A DNA stretch of 6,016 nucleotides from an uncultured Blautia sp. (GCA_934437695.1 CAKSAW010000067.1:1-6016), one strand, 5' to 3'; shown: positions 1 to 5,941, counted from the stretch's first letter. Numbers and translations: made by a program. Notes: generated by a model not told the origin, from the letters alone.

Positions 1-1251
1 TCAAATATGATGGAGCTGTTTCAGCAGTATCAGGTAGAGTTTGTTTCTTCTACAGAGAAGTTTGATACTTCTACGCCTATGGGACGGGCGATGTTGAATA
101 TCTGTATTGTGTTCGCACAGCTGGAACGTGAGACTATTCAGAAGCGTGTAAGTGATGCCTATTATTCCAGAAGCCAGAAGGGCTTTCGCATGGGTGGAAA
201 ACCTCCCTATGGTTACAGGCTTGAGGAGATCGTGATGGAGGGAATACATACAAAAAAGCTGGTGGAGGAGCCACGGGAGGCTGATATTGTGCGGGAAATT
301 TTTGATATGTACGAAAAACCGGATACTTCTTATGGGGATATCACCAGGTATTATGCGGGAAAAGGAGTGCAGTTTTATGGAAAGGAGCTGATACGCTCCA
401 TGCTTGCCCAGCTTCTGAGAAATCCCGTGTATGTGCGGGCAGATATGGATGTGTACCGTTTCTTTAAGAGTCATGGGACAAACATAGCCAGTGGATCTGA
501 GCTGTTTGACGGGATTCACGGATGTTATCTTTACCAGGGGCGGGATGCACAGGCAGATAAACTGCAGAATCTTAAGGGACATATGCTGGTGGTTGCTCCC
601 CATGAGGGGCTGGTGTCTTCTGAGCAGTGGTTAAACTGCAGGATCAAGCTTATGAGGAATAAAACTATTCAGGCAAACAGGAAGGCTGTGAATACCTGGC
701 TGGCAGGTAAAGTGAAATGTGGCAATTGCGGATATGCTCTTATGAGCGTAAAGATACAGTCCGGCAAACAGTACCTCAGATGTACAAAGCGTCTGAATAA
801 CAAAGCATGTCCGGGATGTGGGAAGATATATACGGAAGATGTGGAGAATTATGTGTATAAGGAGATGGTGAGTAAGCTGCGCAGCGGACAGACTCCAGCA
901 GGCTATACAAGGCTGAATGAAAATCCGCAGGTAAAGCAGATATACAGAGATATAGAGGAGATTGAAGCGGAGATCTCTCTGCTTGTGGATACACTGGTGG
1001 GTGCAGGAGAGACATTGACAAATTATATAGATCAGAGGGTGGAGGCATTAGATCATATGCATCAGTTAAAGCTGGAGGAGATGGCTGCTCTTGCGGAAAA
1101 TCATGCAACACCTGAGCAGATGGAAAGGGTGGTATCTAATATAAGCTTCTGGGAGAACATTGGTTTTGATGAAAAGAGATTTACTGTTGATAAGATGATC
1201 ACATCACTTAAGGTGCTTCCCGGATCAGTGCAGATACAATGGAAATTCTGA
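1..1251 (+). CDS. Large serine recombinase (resolvase/invertase family), 5'-truncated by the window edge
   Basis: DNA strand-exchange enzyme of the large serine recombinase type, used by phages, conjugative elements and large transposons to integrate and excise. The open frame runs in from the left edge, so 416 codons are visible and the N-terminal part with the catalytic serine is missing; the first ATG at position 7 is not the real start. Counting codons from position 1, residues 1-55 are the end of the resolvase catalytic domain (T-P-M-G-R at 25-29, then the long helix with Q-L-E-R-E at 40-44). Residues 61-72 contain the linker motif G-F-R-M-G-G-K-P-P-Y-G-Y, followed by a Recombinase-type DNA-binding domain to about 170. 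A zinc ribbon follows, with cysteines at 240, 243, 261, 270 and 273, and a probable coiled coil at about 305-370. This order is typical of the family. The frame is undamaged to its TGA. It is convergent with the acyltransferase gene. The element it serves would lie mostly to the left; domestication is also possible. Confidence 0.93.
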   Translation, partial: SNMMELFQQYQVEFVSSTEKFDTSTPMGRAMLNICIVFAQLERETIQKRVSDAYYSRSQKGFRMGGKPPYGYRLEEIVMEGIHTKKLVEEPREADIVREIFDMYEKPDTSYGDITRYYAGKGVQFYGKELIRSMLAQLLRNPVYVRADMDVYRFFKSHGTNIASGSELFDGIHGCYLYQGRDAQADKLQNLKGHMLVVAPHEGLVSSEQWLNCRIKLMRNKTIQANRKAVNTWLAGKVKCGNCGYALMSVKIQSGKQYLRCTKRLNNKACPGCGKIYTEDVENYVYKEMVSKLRSGQTPAGYTRLNENPQVKQIYRDIEEIEAEISLLVDTLVGAGETLTNYIDQRVEALDHMHQLKLEEMAALAENHATPEQMERVVSNISFWENIGFDEKRFTVDKMITSLKVLPGSVQIQWKF

Positions 1252-1260
1252 TATATAACA

Positions 1261-1302
1261 GTCTGGCAGAGCGTAGATTTTGTTTTTTACGCTCTGCCAG
1301 AC
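1261..1302. repeat. Perfect 15-bp inverted repeat between convergent genes; possible bidirectional terminator
   Basis: The arm GTCTGGCAGAGCGTA (1261-1275) is repeated as its exact reverse complement at 1288-1302, with a 12-nt T-rich spacer. It begins 9 nt after the recombinase stop codon and ends 14 nt before the plsC stop codon. The place suits a shared transcription terminator. However, neither strand shows a clean T-run directly after the stem: the plus strand continues GGGTGATGG and the minus strand TGTTATATAT. The T-run lies in the loop instead. A recombinase-related site is the main alternative. Confidence 0.85.
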
Positions 1303-1316
1303 GGGTGATGGTCTTA

Positions 1317-2063
1317 TTATTTTTCAGTCAGTGGTTTGTTTTTTACAAGCATTTCACGGATGATGTTCTGAGTGTATTCTCCGATATGTTTCTTGTCTTC
1401 TTTGCTCAGTTCATCAGGATAGATGGGTTTGCCGTATTCTACTACAACCTTTGCAGGTGACATTCTCGGGAAGTGTGCCTCGAAGATGTCGGCTGAATTG
1501 CTGATCGCAATGGGGATGATCGGACATTTTGCTTTGGTTGCAATCTTGAAGCTTCCCTCGTGGAAGGGGAGCATATCCAGTTCATCTTCATTTTTGTTTC
1601 TGGTGCCCTCAGGGAAGATGCAGATGGAGATTCCGGATTTTACTTTATCTATTGCTGTCAGTATGGTTGTCAGTCCCTGCTTGATGTCGCTTCTGTCAAG
1701 GAAGAGACAGTGAAGGTAGCGCATCCATGTAGACAGAAGGGGAATTTTCTCCATTTCTTTTTTTGCAATGTAGCCTGTGCGGATCGGGCAGCGGGAATAG
1801 GTAAGAAGTATGTCAAAGTAGCTTCTGTGGTTGCCGATATAAAGTACAGGTATGTCTTTGGGTACATTTTCTTCTCCGATCACAGTGATCTTTGCACCTG
1901 TGATCTTCAGGATAAAGCGAAATACTGCCTGGATGATCCGAAGAGAACTGATATCCTTTGTTTCTGGCGAGAATCTGCCAATGATCCATTCCACAAGAAG
2001 GATGGGAATGGAGAGAATCAGGTATCCGATCACCACGATACAGACGAGGATAAATCGTATCAT
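1317..2063 (-). CDS. plsC: PlsC-family 1-acyl-sn-glycerol-3-phosphate acyltransferase
   Basis: Transfers an acyl chain to lysophosphatidic acid to give phosphatidic acid, the precursor of membrane phospholipids, at the inner face of the membrane. The protein has 248 residues, a usual family length. An N-terminal hydrophobic segment (about 2-26) would anchor it. The acyltransferase signature is complete: N-H-R-S-Y-F-D at 78-84 gives the H-x4-D catalytic pair (H79, D84), F-L-D-R at 121-124 fits motif II, F-P-E-G-T-R at 150-155 is the substrate-binding motif III, and P-I-I-P-I-A-I at 181-187 fits motif IV. The ATG at 2063 has AAGGAA (2071-2076) at a good distance. The gene stands alone, divergent from the lipoprotein gene and convergent with the recombinase, and its C-terminus looks intact. 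The family assignment is firm; plsC paralogues with other lysophospholipid acceptors exist, so the exact substrate is inferred. Confidence 0.93.
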   Translation of the reverse strand: MIRFILVCIVVIGYLILSIPILLVEWIIGRFSPETKDISSLRIIQAVFRFILKITGAKITVIGEENVPKDIPVLYIGNHRSYFDILLTYSRCPIRTGYIAKKEMEKIPLLSTWMRYLHCLFLDRSDIKQGLTTILTAIDKVKSGISICIFPEGTRNKNEDELDMLPFHEGSFKIATKAKCPIIPIAISNSADIFEAHFPRMSPAKVVVEYGKPIYPDELSKEDKKHIGEYTQNIIREMLVKNKPLTEK

Positions 2064-2079
2064 TAGTTAATTCCTTTCC

Positions 2080-2116
2080 GGGCATGTGATATTGCTGATC
2101 TGCAATCCGGATGCCC
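2080..2116 (-). promoter_or_regulatory. Nested dyad in the plsC 5' leader
   Basis: An outer pair GGGCAT (2080-2085) / ATGCCC (2111-2116) encloses an inner pair ATTGC (2091-2095) / GCAAT (2102-2106) with a 6-nt loop. In the plsC transcript this would fold just before the ribosome binding site at 2071-2079. The inner ATTGC-N6-GCAAT also has the shape of a protein-binding operator about 20-30 nt after the predicted start point. It resembles neither the FapR nor the FabT lipid-regulator operators as I know them. The symmetry is seen; any function is inferred. Confidence 0.4.
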
Positions 2117-2129
2117 TGTGTTTCCTTCT

Positions 2130-2158
2130 ATTATAAGAAATTATGGGATATCCTGCAA
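2130..2158 (-). promoter_or_regulatory. Sigma-A-type promoter for plsC
   Basis: Read on the minus strand, TTGCAG (2153-2158) and a perfect TATAAT (2130-2135) are separated by exactly 17 bp. The predicted start point is near 2123, giving a leader of about 60 nt before the plsC ATG. The -35 box is only a partial match; the -10 box and spacing carry the call. Confidence 0.65.
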
Positions 2159-2175
2159 GGAATAAATATCAATTG

Positions 2176-2204
2176 TAATAACCGGGAAGTGGCAGGCATA
2201 GAAT
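2176..2204 (+). promoter_or_regulatory. Candidate sigma-E-like (mother-cell sporulation) promoter for the lipoprotein-sipL unit
   Basis: TAATAAC (2176-2182), 14 bp, then CATAGAAT (2197-2204). The Bacillus sigma-E consensus is KMATATT, 14-15 bp, CATACAMT. The -10 element matches 7 of 8 positions and the -35 matches in its K-M-A-T-A part. The start point would be near 2211, about 23 nt before the lipoprotein ATG. No good sigma-A promoter was seen on this strand in the gap. The sporulation nature of the downstream SipL-like gene supports it, but short degenerate motifs also occur by chance. Confidence 0.42.
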
Positions 2205-2222
2205 ATCTAGTAAAGAATGAGC

Positions 2223-2227
2223 AGGGG
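2223..2227 (+). promoter_or_regulatory. Ribosome binding site that fixes the lipoprotein start
   Basis: AGGGG lies 6 nt before the ATG at 2234. The longer in-frame start at 2111 lacks such a site, and the extra residues would bury the signal peptide, so 2234 is preferred. Confidence 0.6.
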
Positions 2228-2233
2228 TGCATT

Positions 2234-2641
2234 ATGGGCAAAAAGGCCGGGATACTGATCTGTGTGTGGCTGCTGACTTTTTGGATGTCTGGCTGTCAGC
2301 TTATCAGGATCGAGGAAGGGGAGCGTACACCTCTGGAATATACGATCGTAAAACAGGAAGAGATTCCTGCGGAAGCTTCAGAACTGATGGAGCAGAAGAA
2401 GGAGAAGGCATTTCAGATGACCTATCAGGCGGGAGATGTAAGATATTTAATGAAGGGATACGGGGAGCAGCTTACAGGGGGCTGCAGCATTCAGGTGGAG
2501 GAGGTTTCTCAGTCAGAGAATGCTGTGTTCTTCAAGACAAGGCTGATAGGCCCGGGTGAAGAAAATGTGGGAAGTGAGCCCTCTTATCCATGTATTGTCC
2601 TGAAGATAAAAGAGACGAAAAAACCGGTGGAATTTTTATAA
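2234..2641 (+). CDS. Small lipoprotein with PrcB C-terminal-like domain
   Basis: A 135-residue predicted lipoprotein. Residues 1-20 form a signal peptide: K3 and K4, a hydrophobic core at about 6-18, then M-S-G-C with the lipidated cysteine at 21. Residues 22-70 are charged. Residues 75-134 resemble the PrcB C-terminal domain, with G-Y-G-E-Q-L-T-G-G-C-S-I at 75-86, alternating beta-type strands, and P-S-Y-P-C-I-V-L-K-I at 116-125. PrcB is known as a lipoprotein of the dentilisin protease complex of Treponema denticola; no protease gene is visible here, so that role should not be transferred. The gene ends 24 nt before the SipL-like gene and is probably co-transcribed with it from a sporulation-type promoter. 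A lipoprotein made in the mother cell could sit on the outer forespore membrane, but this is inference. The domain match is from memory of the family pattern. Confidence 0.78.
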   Translation: MGKKAGILICVWLLTFWMSGCQLIRIEEGERTPLEYTIVKQEEIPAEASELMEQKKEKAFQMTYQAGDVRYLMKGYGEQLTGGCSIQVEEVSQSENAVFFKTRLIGPGEENVGSEPSYPCIVLKIKETKKPVEFL

Positions 2642-2650
2642 AAGTCAGGA

Positions 2651-2658
2651 AAGGAAGG
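2651..2658 (+). promoter_or_regulatory. Ribosome binding site that decides the TTG start of the SipL-like gene
   Basis: AAGGAAGG lies 7 nt before TTG at 2666. An out-of-frame ATG at 2659 directly abuts this site and opens a frame of only 17 codons, ending at 2712. The first in-frame ATG (2693) has no comparable site and would drop the conserved M-E-L-K-K-E type N-terminus. Confidence 0.6.
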
Positions 2659-2665
2659 ATGCGGA

Positions 2666-4222
2666 TTGGAATTAAAAAAAGAGAGCATTCAGATGCTGCG
2701 GATCAAGAATAAAGCTACAATGCAGGTGACTTTTGATGAGGATTATAATGTACCGGACGCGAAGCCGGATATTGGAAGGCTGGTGCAGAGTAAGGCTGAT
2801 GTTTCCATGGATGAAGTGAGGTTGAGCGAGGGAAGGGCTCTTCTTAAAGGAACTCTGGATGTGGATCTGCTCTATGTGGGGGAGAAAGAGGGAAGGATCT
2901 GCAGCCTTTCTGCCAGACTTCCTCTTGATGAGGTTATTAATCTGGAAGGCATAGAGGGGGGAGATAAGCTGTGTCTGAACTGGGAAATGGAAGATCTCAG
3001 TGTTCATGTGATACATTCCAGAAAGCTGAATATTAAAGCAATCGTAACCTTTTATGCTGCAGTAGACGAACTGGCGGAGATCAGACTTCCGGTTTCTGTG
3101 GATGATCAGGCAGTATCTGTAAAAACAAAGAATGTCCGGCTTATGAGCCTGTGTGTACATAAAAAAGATACTTTGCGTATTAAGGATGATATCACTCTTG
3201 CCTCCAACAGACCCAACGTGGAGGAACTTTTGTGGTATATGATCGAGCCGAGAAATCTTGATCTGAGGCCTGAGGAAAATAAATTACGTGTAAAGGGAGA
3301 GCTTGCAGTTTTTCTTTTGTATACAGGTCATGAGGAGGAGAATCCACCGCAGTGGCTGGAATATACAATGCCCTTTGCCAATGAGGTGGAATGCAGTGGA
3401 TGTGCAGAGGACCTGATTCCTCACATAGAAGTAACTCTTCTTCACCAGGCAATAGAGGTAAAGCCTGATCCGGATGGAGAGGAACGTATCCTGCAGGTGG
3501 ATGCTGTGCTGGAATTAAATATGAGGATGTACAGGGAGGAGGAGCATAAGCTTCTTCTTGATGCGTACAGTCCCCTTAAGGAATGTATTCTGCACAGGAA
3601 AAAGGAAGGTCTGGAAAGTCTTCTGGTGCGGAATTTCTCCAAATGCCGTCTGGCGGACAGGATAGAGGTTAAGGAGAATCAGGGAAAGGTTCTGCAGCTT
3701 TGTCACAGCAGCGGCAGGGTAAAGGTGGATAAGACAAGGATTACGGATAAGGGAATCGTGGCAGAAGGGATCGTGGCACTTAAGATTCTGTATATTATAG
3801 GAAATGATGAGATGCCTTTTTATTCAATGGATGCCATGCTGCCTTTTACTCATCTGATCGAGGCAGGGGATATAGGGCAGGACTGCACATATTTTCTGCA
3901 GGCTGATCTGGAACAGCTTTCTACTGCAATGGCAGACGGAGATGAGATTGAGGTTAAGGCTGCAGTAGGGTTGAATATGCTTGTGTTTAAGCAGTGGGAG
4001 GAAGAGATCATTGAAGCTGTGGAGGAACAGCCACTGGATCGCAGGAAAATGGATGGTATGCCGGGAATTACTGTTTATATTGTAAAGAACGGTGATACAC
4101 TCTGGGATATAGCAAAGAAATTCTATACAACAGAGGAGGAGATCTCCAGTGTGAACAGCCTTGCGGAAAAAGAGGTGAAGCCTGGACAGCCGTTGATTCT
4201 GGTGAAACAGGTAGCCGATTAA
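2666..4222 (+). CDS. sipL: SipL-like spore morphogenesis protein: SPOCS/DUF3794 repeats plus C-terminal LysM
   Basis: A 518-residue protein that would act in the mother cell, tying the spore coat to the forespore. In Clostridioides difficile, SipL has about this length and build and binds SpoIVA through its LysM domain, a role like that of SpoVID in Bacillus. The N-terminus (M-E-L-K-K-E, then V-P-D-A-K-P-D-I-G-R at 29-38) is typical of DUF3794 proteins. Three related blocks are visible at about 34-130, 185-287 and 342-438, each with a G-x-L/V...L-L/I-L-Y strand (G62-Y70, G211-Y219, G368-Y376). The LysM domain is at about 470-514, with Y-I-V-K-N-G-D-T-L-W-D-I-A-K-K-F-Y at 471-487 and V-K-P-G-Q-P-L at 504-510. 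There is no signal peptide or membrane segment, as expected for a mother-cell cytosolic protein. It starts with TTG. The symbol rests on architecture and context; other DUF3794-LysM proteins exist in Clostridia. Confidence 0.85.
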   Translation: MELKKESIQMLRIKNKATMQVTFDEDYNVPDAKPDIGRLVQSKADVSMDEVRLSEGRALLKGTLDVDLLYVGEKEGRICSLSARLPLDEVINLEGIEGGDKLCLNWEMEDLSVHVIHSRKLNIKAIVTFYAAVDELAEIRLPVSVDDQAVSVKTKNVRLMSLCVHKKDTLRIKDDITLASNRPNVEELLWYMIEPRNLDLRPEENKLRVKGELAVFLLYTGHEEENPPQWLEYTMPFANEVECSGCAEDLIPHIEVTLLHQAIEVKPDPDGEERILQVDAVLELNMRMYREEEHKLLLDAYSPLKECILHRKKEGLESLLVRNFSKCRLADRIEVKENQGKVLQLCHSSGRVKVDKTRITDKGIVAEGIVALKILYIIGNDEMPFYSMDAMLPFTHLIEAGDIGQDCTYFLQADLEQLSTAMADGDEIEVKAAVGLNMLVFKQWEEEIIEAVEEQPLDRRKMDGMPGITVYIVKNGDTLWDIAKKFYTTEEEISSVNSLAEKEVKPGQPLILVKQVAD

Positions 4223-4241
4223 ATAATAAGGAAAATTCTGC

Positions 4242-4290
4242 AAAAAATAAAAGTTCATATATTGAAAACTATAGGGAAATGCTTTAAAAT
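4242..4290 (+). promoter_or_regulatory. Strong sigma-A promoter for ispE-gntR, with an A-rich upstream tract
   Basis: TTGAAA (4262-4267), a 17-bp spacer and TAAAAT (4285-4290): each box matches its consensus at 5 of 6 positions. The A-rich run at 4242-4252 falls at about -55 to -45, where an UP element would sit. The predicted start point is near 4297, giving a leader of about 54 nt. No terminator is evident between the SipL-like stop codon and this promoter, so some read-through from upstream is possible. Confidence 0.72.
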
Positions 4291-4307
4291 ATGTACAAAG
4301 CGTTTTA

Positions 4308-4317
4308 TTGTATACAA
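4308..4317. promoter_or_regulatory. Palindrome TTGTATACAA, candidate GntR/FadR-type operator
   Basis: A perfect 10-bp palindrome that fits the TNGT-(0 to 3)-ACNA pattern known for FadR-subfamily GntR regulators, here with a 2-bp centre. It lies at about +12 to +21 from the predicted start point of the operon that encodes such a regulator, a position suited to repression by roadblock. A second symmetric hexamer, TGTACA, lies at 4292-4297 over the start point itself. Autoregulation is inferred. Confidence 0.5.
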
Positions 4318-4340
4318 AGTACAAAAGATAGTGCTGGAAC

Positions 4341-4345
4341 GGAGG
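4341..4345 (+). promoter_or_regulatory. Ribosome binding site that fixes the ispE start
   Basis: GGAGG lies 5 nt before ATG at 4351. The upstream in-frame ATG at 4291 has no such site and lies at or before the predicted transcription start, so 4351 is chosen. Confidence 0.75.
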
Positions 4346-4350
4346 GTTTT

Positions 4351-5232
4351 ATGCGATTACGTGCATTGGCAAAGATAAATCTGGGACTGGATATTCTTGG
4401 AAAGAGAGAGGATGGCTATCATGAAGTCAGGATGATCATGCAGACTATACAGATGTATGATGTTCTTGATATGAAAAGGGTGAAGAAACCGGGAATTTCT
4501 CTTTCTGTGAATTATCCGTATATTCCAAATGATGAACGGAATCTGGTATATAAGGCAGCGAAGCTTCTGATGGATGAATTTCAGATCAAGGAGGGCGTGG
4601 AGATCCGCCTTGAGAAGTTTATTCCTGTAGCAGCAGGCATGGCCGGCGGAAGCTCGGATGCAGCAGCAGCACTGGTGGGCATTAACCGTCTTTTTAAACT
4701 GGGACTCAGTGAAAGAGATCTGATGGAACGTGCTGTGAATATCGGAGCGGATGTTCCCTATTGTGTAATGAGAGGAACTGCCCTGGCAGAGGGGATTGGT
4801 GAGAAGCTGACCAGGATTACACAGGTTCCTGATTGCTTTATACTGATCGGTAAACCAGGAGTGAATGTCTCCACTAAGACTGCTTATGAGAGTCTGCAGC
4901 TGGATAAGCTTTCTTACCGTCCGGATATTGATGGGATGATAGAAGATATAGAGCGTGGTGATCTTCTGGCAATGACAGAGAAGATGGGAAATGTTTTTGA
5001 ACCGGGTATTACAGAGAAGTATCCTGTGATCGGAGAGATCAGGAAACTGATGGAGGAACACGGTGCATTAAAGGCAATGATGAGTGGAAGCGGCCCTACA
5101 GTGTTCGGAATCTTTGATGACCGTAAGAAAATGGAGGGGGCTGCAGCAGCCCTGAGGGAGAGCAGACTGGCGAAGACAGTTTTTGCCACAGAAGTAACAA
5201 AAGCAGGAGGACATTATACAAATGACAAGTGA
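4351..5232 (+). CDS. ispE: 4-diphosphocytidyl-2-C-methyl-D-erythritol kinase
   Basis: Cytosolic enzyme of the MEP isoprenoid pathway: it phosphorylates the 2-hydroxyl of CDP-methylerythritol with ATP, on the route to IPP and DMAPP for undecaprenyl carriers and quinone or tRNA prenylation. The protein has 293 residues, normal for the family. GHMP-kinase features are all present: L-A-K-I-N-L at 6-11 with the active-site lysine K8, D-G-Y-H at 21-24, the glycine-rich ATP loop P-V-A-A-G-M-A-G-G-S-S-D-A at 92-104, G-A-D-V-P-Y at 132-137 with the catalytic aspartate D134, and the C-terminal S-G-S-G-P at 245-249. Starting at 4351 puts the conserved N-terminal strand at residue 1, as in the family. 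Its stop codon overlaps the gntR start by 11 nt, which implies one transcript and probable translational coupling. It has its own strong promoter in the 128-nt gap upstream. Confidence 0.96.
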   Translation: MRLRALAKINLGLDILGKREDGYHEVRMIMQTIQMYDVLDMKRVKKPGISLSVNYPYIPNDERNLVYKAAKLLMDEFQIKEGVEIRLEKFIPVAAGMAGGSSDAAAALVGINRLFKLGLSERDLMERAVNIGADVPYCVMRGTALAEGIGEKLTRITQVPDCFILIGKPGVNVSTKTAYESLQLDKLSYRPDIDGMIEDIERGDLLAMTEKMGNVFEPGITEKYPVIGEIRKLMEEHGALKAMMSGSGPTVFGIFDDRKKMEGAAAALRESRLAKTVFATEVTKAGGHYTNDK

Positions 5233-5941
5233 TTTTTCAGTAAATATGAATGAGTATCTTCCATTAAGAGATGTAGTTTTTAATACTCTGCGTCAGGCTA
5301 TCCTTAAGGGAGAGCTGAAGCCGGGTGAGAGACTGATGGAGATCGCACTGGCTGAGAGACTTGGTGTGAGCAGAACTCCTATCAGGGAGGCTATGCGTAA
5401 GCTTGAGCAGGAGGGTCTGGTGGTGATGATCCCAAGGCGTGGTGCTCAGGTTGCAAATATCACAGAGAAGGATCTTAATGATGTTCTGGAAGTCCGTATT
5501 GCTCTTGAGAATGTGGCCATTGAGAAAGCCTGTGCCCGTATGACTGAGGAGCAGATGAGAAAGTTGTGGCTTGCTGCCAAGGAGTTTGAGCATACGATCG
5601 CAGAGGGAAATCTTGTAAAGCTTGCAGAGGCTGATGTTGCTTTTCATGAGGTTATCTATCAGGCTTCCGATAATAAGAGACTGATTCAGGTGCTGAACAA
5701 TATGCGTGAGCAGATCTATCGTTACCGTGTGGAGTATCTGAAGGAAGGGGAGACAAGAGATCTTCTTGTAAAGGAGCATGAAGAACTGACAAAGGCTATC
5801 AGGGAACGTGATGTGGAGCGGGCAAAGAAGCTTTCCTTCCAGCATATCGAGAACCAGAGAATGGCTATCATGCGTTCTATTGAAGCGGAGAACGCAGAGC
5901 GTGAACGTGCGGAAAAGGAGAAATCCAGAGGACGCAGATAG
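5222..5941 (+). CDS. GntR-family transcriptional regulator, FCD (FadR) subfamily
   Basis: A 239-residue DNA-binding regulator. Residues 12-78 form the GntR winged helix, with I-L-K-G-E-L-K-P-G-E-R-L at 27-38 and the recognition-helix region G-V-S-R-T-P-I-R-E-A at 48-57, followed by the wing P-R-R-G-A-Q-V at 71-77. Residues 83-212 form an all-helical FCD domain. The metal- and ligand-site pattern of this family is complete: D138-x3-H142, H186 and H208. FCD regulators usually sense small carboxylic acids; the ligand here cannot be read from the sequence. The tail at about 221-239 is highly charged (rich in E, R and K). The start ATG lies inside the end of ispE, with AGGAGG at 5205-5210, 11 nt upstream, slightly far but strong. 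A fitting palindrome in the operon leader suggests autorepression. Regulation of isoprenoid supply is a possibility, not shown. Confidence 0.92.
   Translation: MTSDFSVNMNEYLPLRDVVFNTLRQAILKGELKPGERLMEIALAERLGVSRTPIREAMRKLEQEGLVVMIPRRGAQVANITEKDLNDVLEVRIALENVAIEKACARMTEEQMRKLWLAAKEFEHTIAEGNLVKLAEADVAFHEVIYQASDNKRLIQVLNNMREQIYRYRVEYLKEGETRDLLVKEHEELTKAIRERDVERAKKLSFQHIENQRMAIMRSIEAENAERERAEKEKSRGRR

Noticed and set aside
1..603. Long open frame on the minus strand (200 codons) opposite the recombinase
   Set aside because: It is antisense to a clear recombinase, has no recognisable domain and a composition typical of a shadow frame.
1560..2066. Plus-strand open frame of 168 codons over plsC
   Set aside because: The minus-strand plsC has all acyltransferase motifs and a promoter with a ribosome binding site; the plus frame has neither.
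2111..2233. Longer in-frame start for the lipoprotein gene at ATG 2111
   Set aside because: It would add 41 residues before the signal peptide, run across both promoter regions, and has no ribosome binding site.
4252..4270. Weak AT-rich dyad AGTTCA / TGAAAACT as a terminator after the SipL-like gene
   Set aside because: The stem is short, bulged and AT-only apart from two pairs, has no T-run, and overlaps the -35 box of the ispE promoter.
4291..4350. Longer in-frame start for ispE at ATG 4291
   Set aside because: It lies at or before the predicted transcription start, and the added 20 residues have no counterpart in the IspE family.
4357..5061. A 234-codon minus-strand open frame opposite ispE, and one of 193 codons (5264-5845) opposite gntR
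   Set aside because: Both lie inside genes with complete conserved motifs. Their translations are rich in H, C, S and L without any family pattern, as expected for antisense frames.
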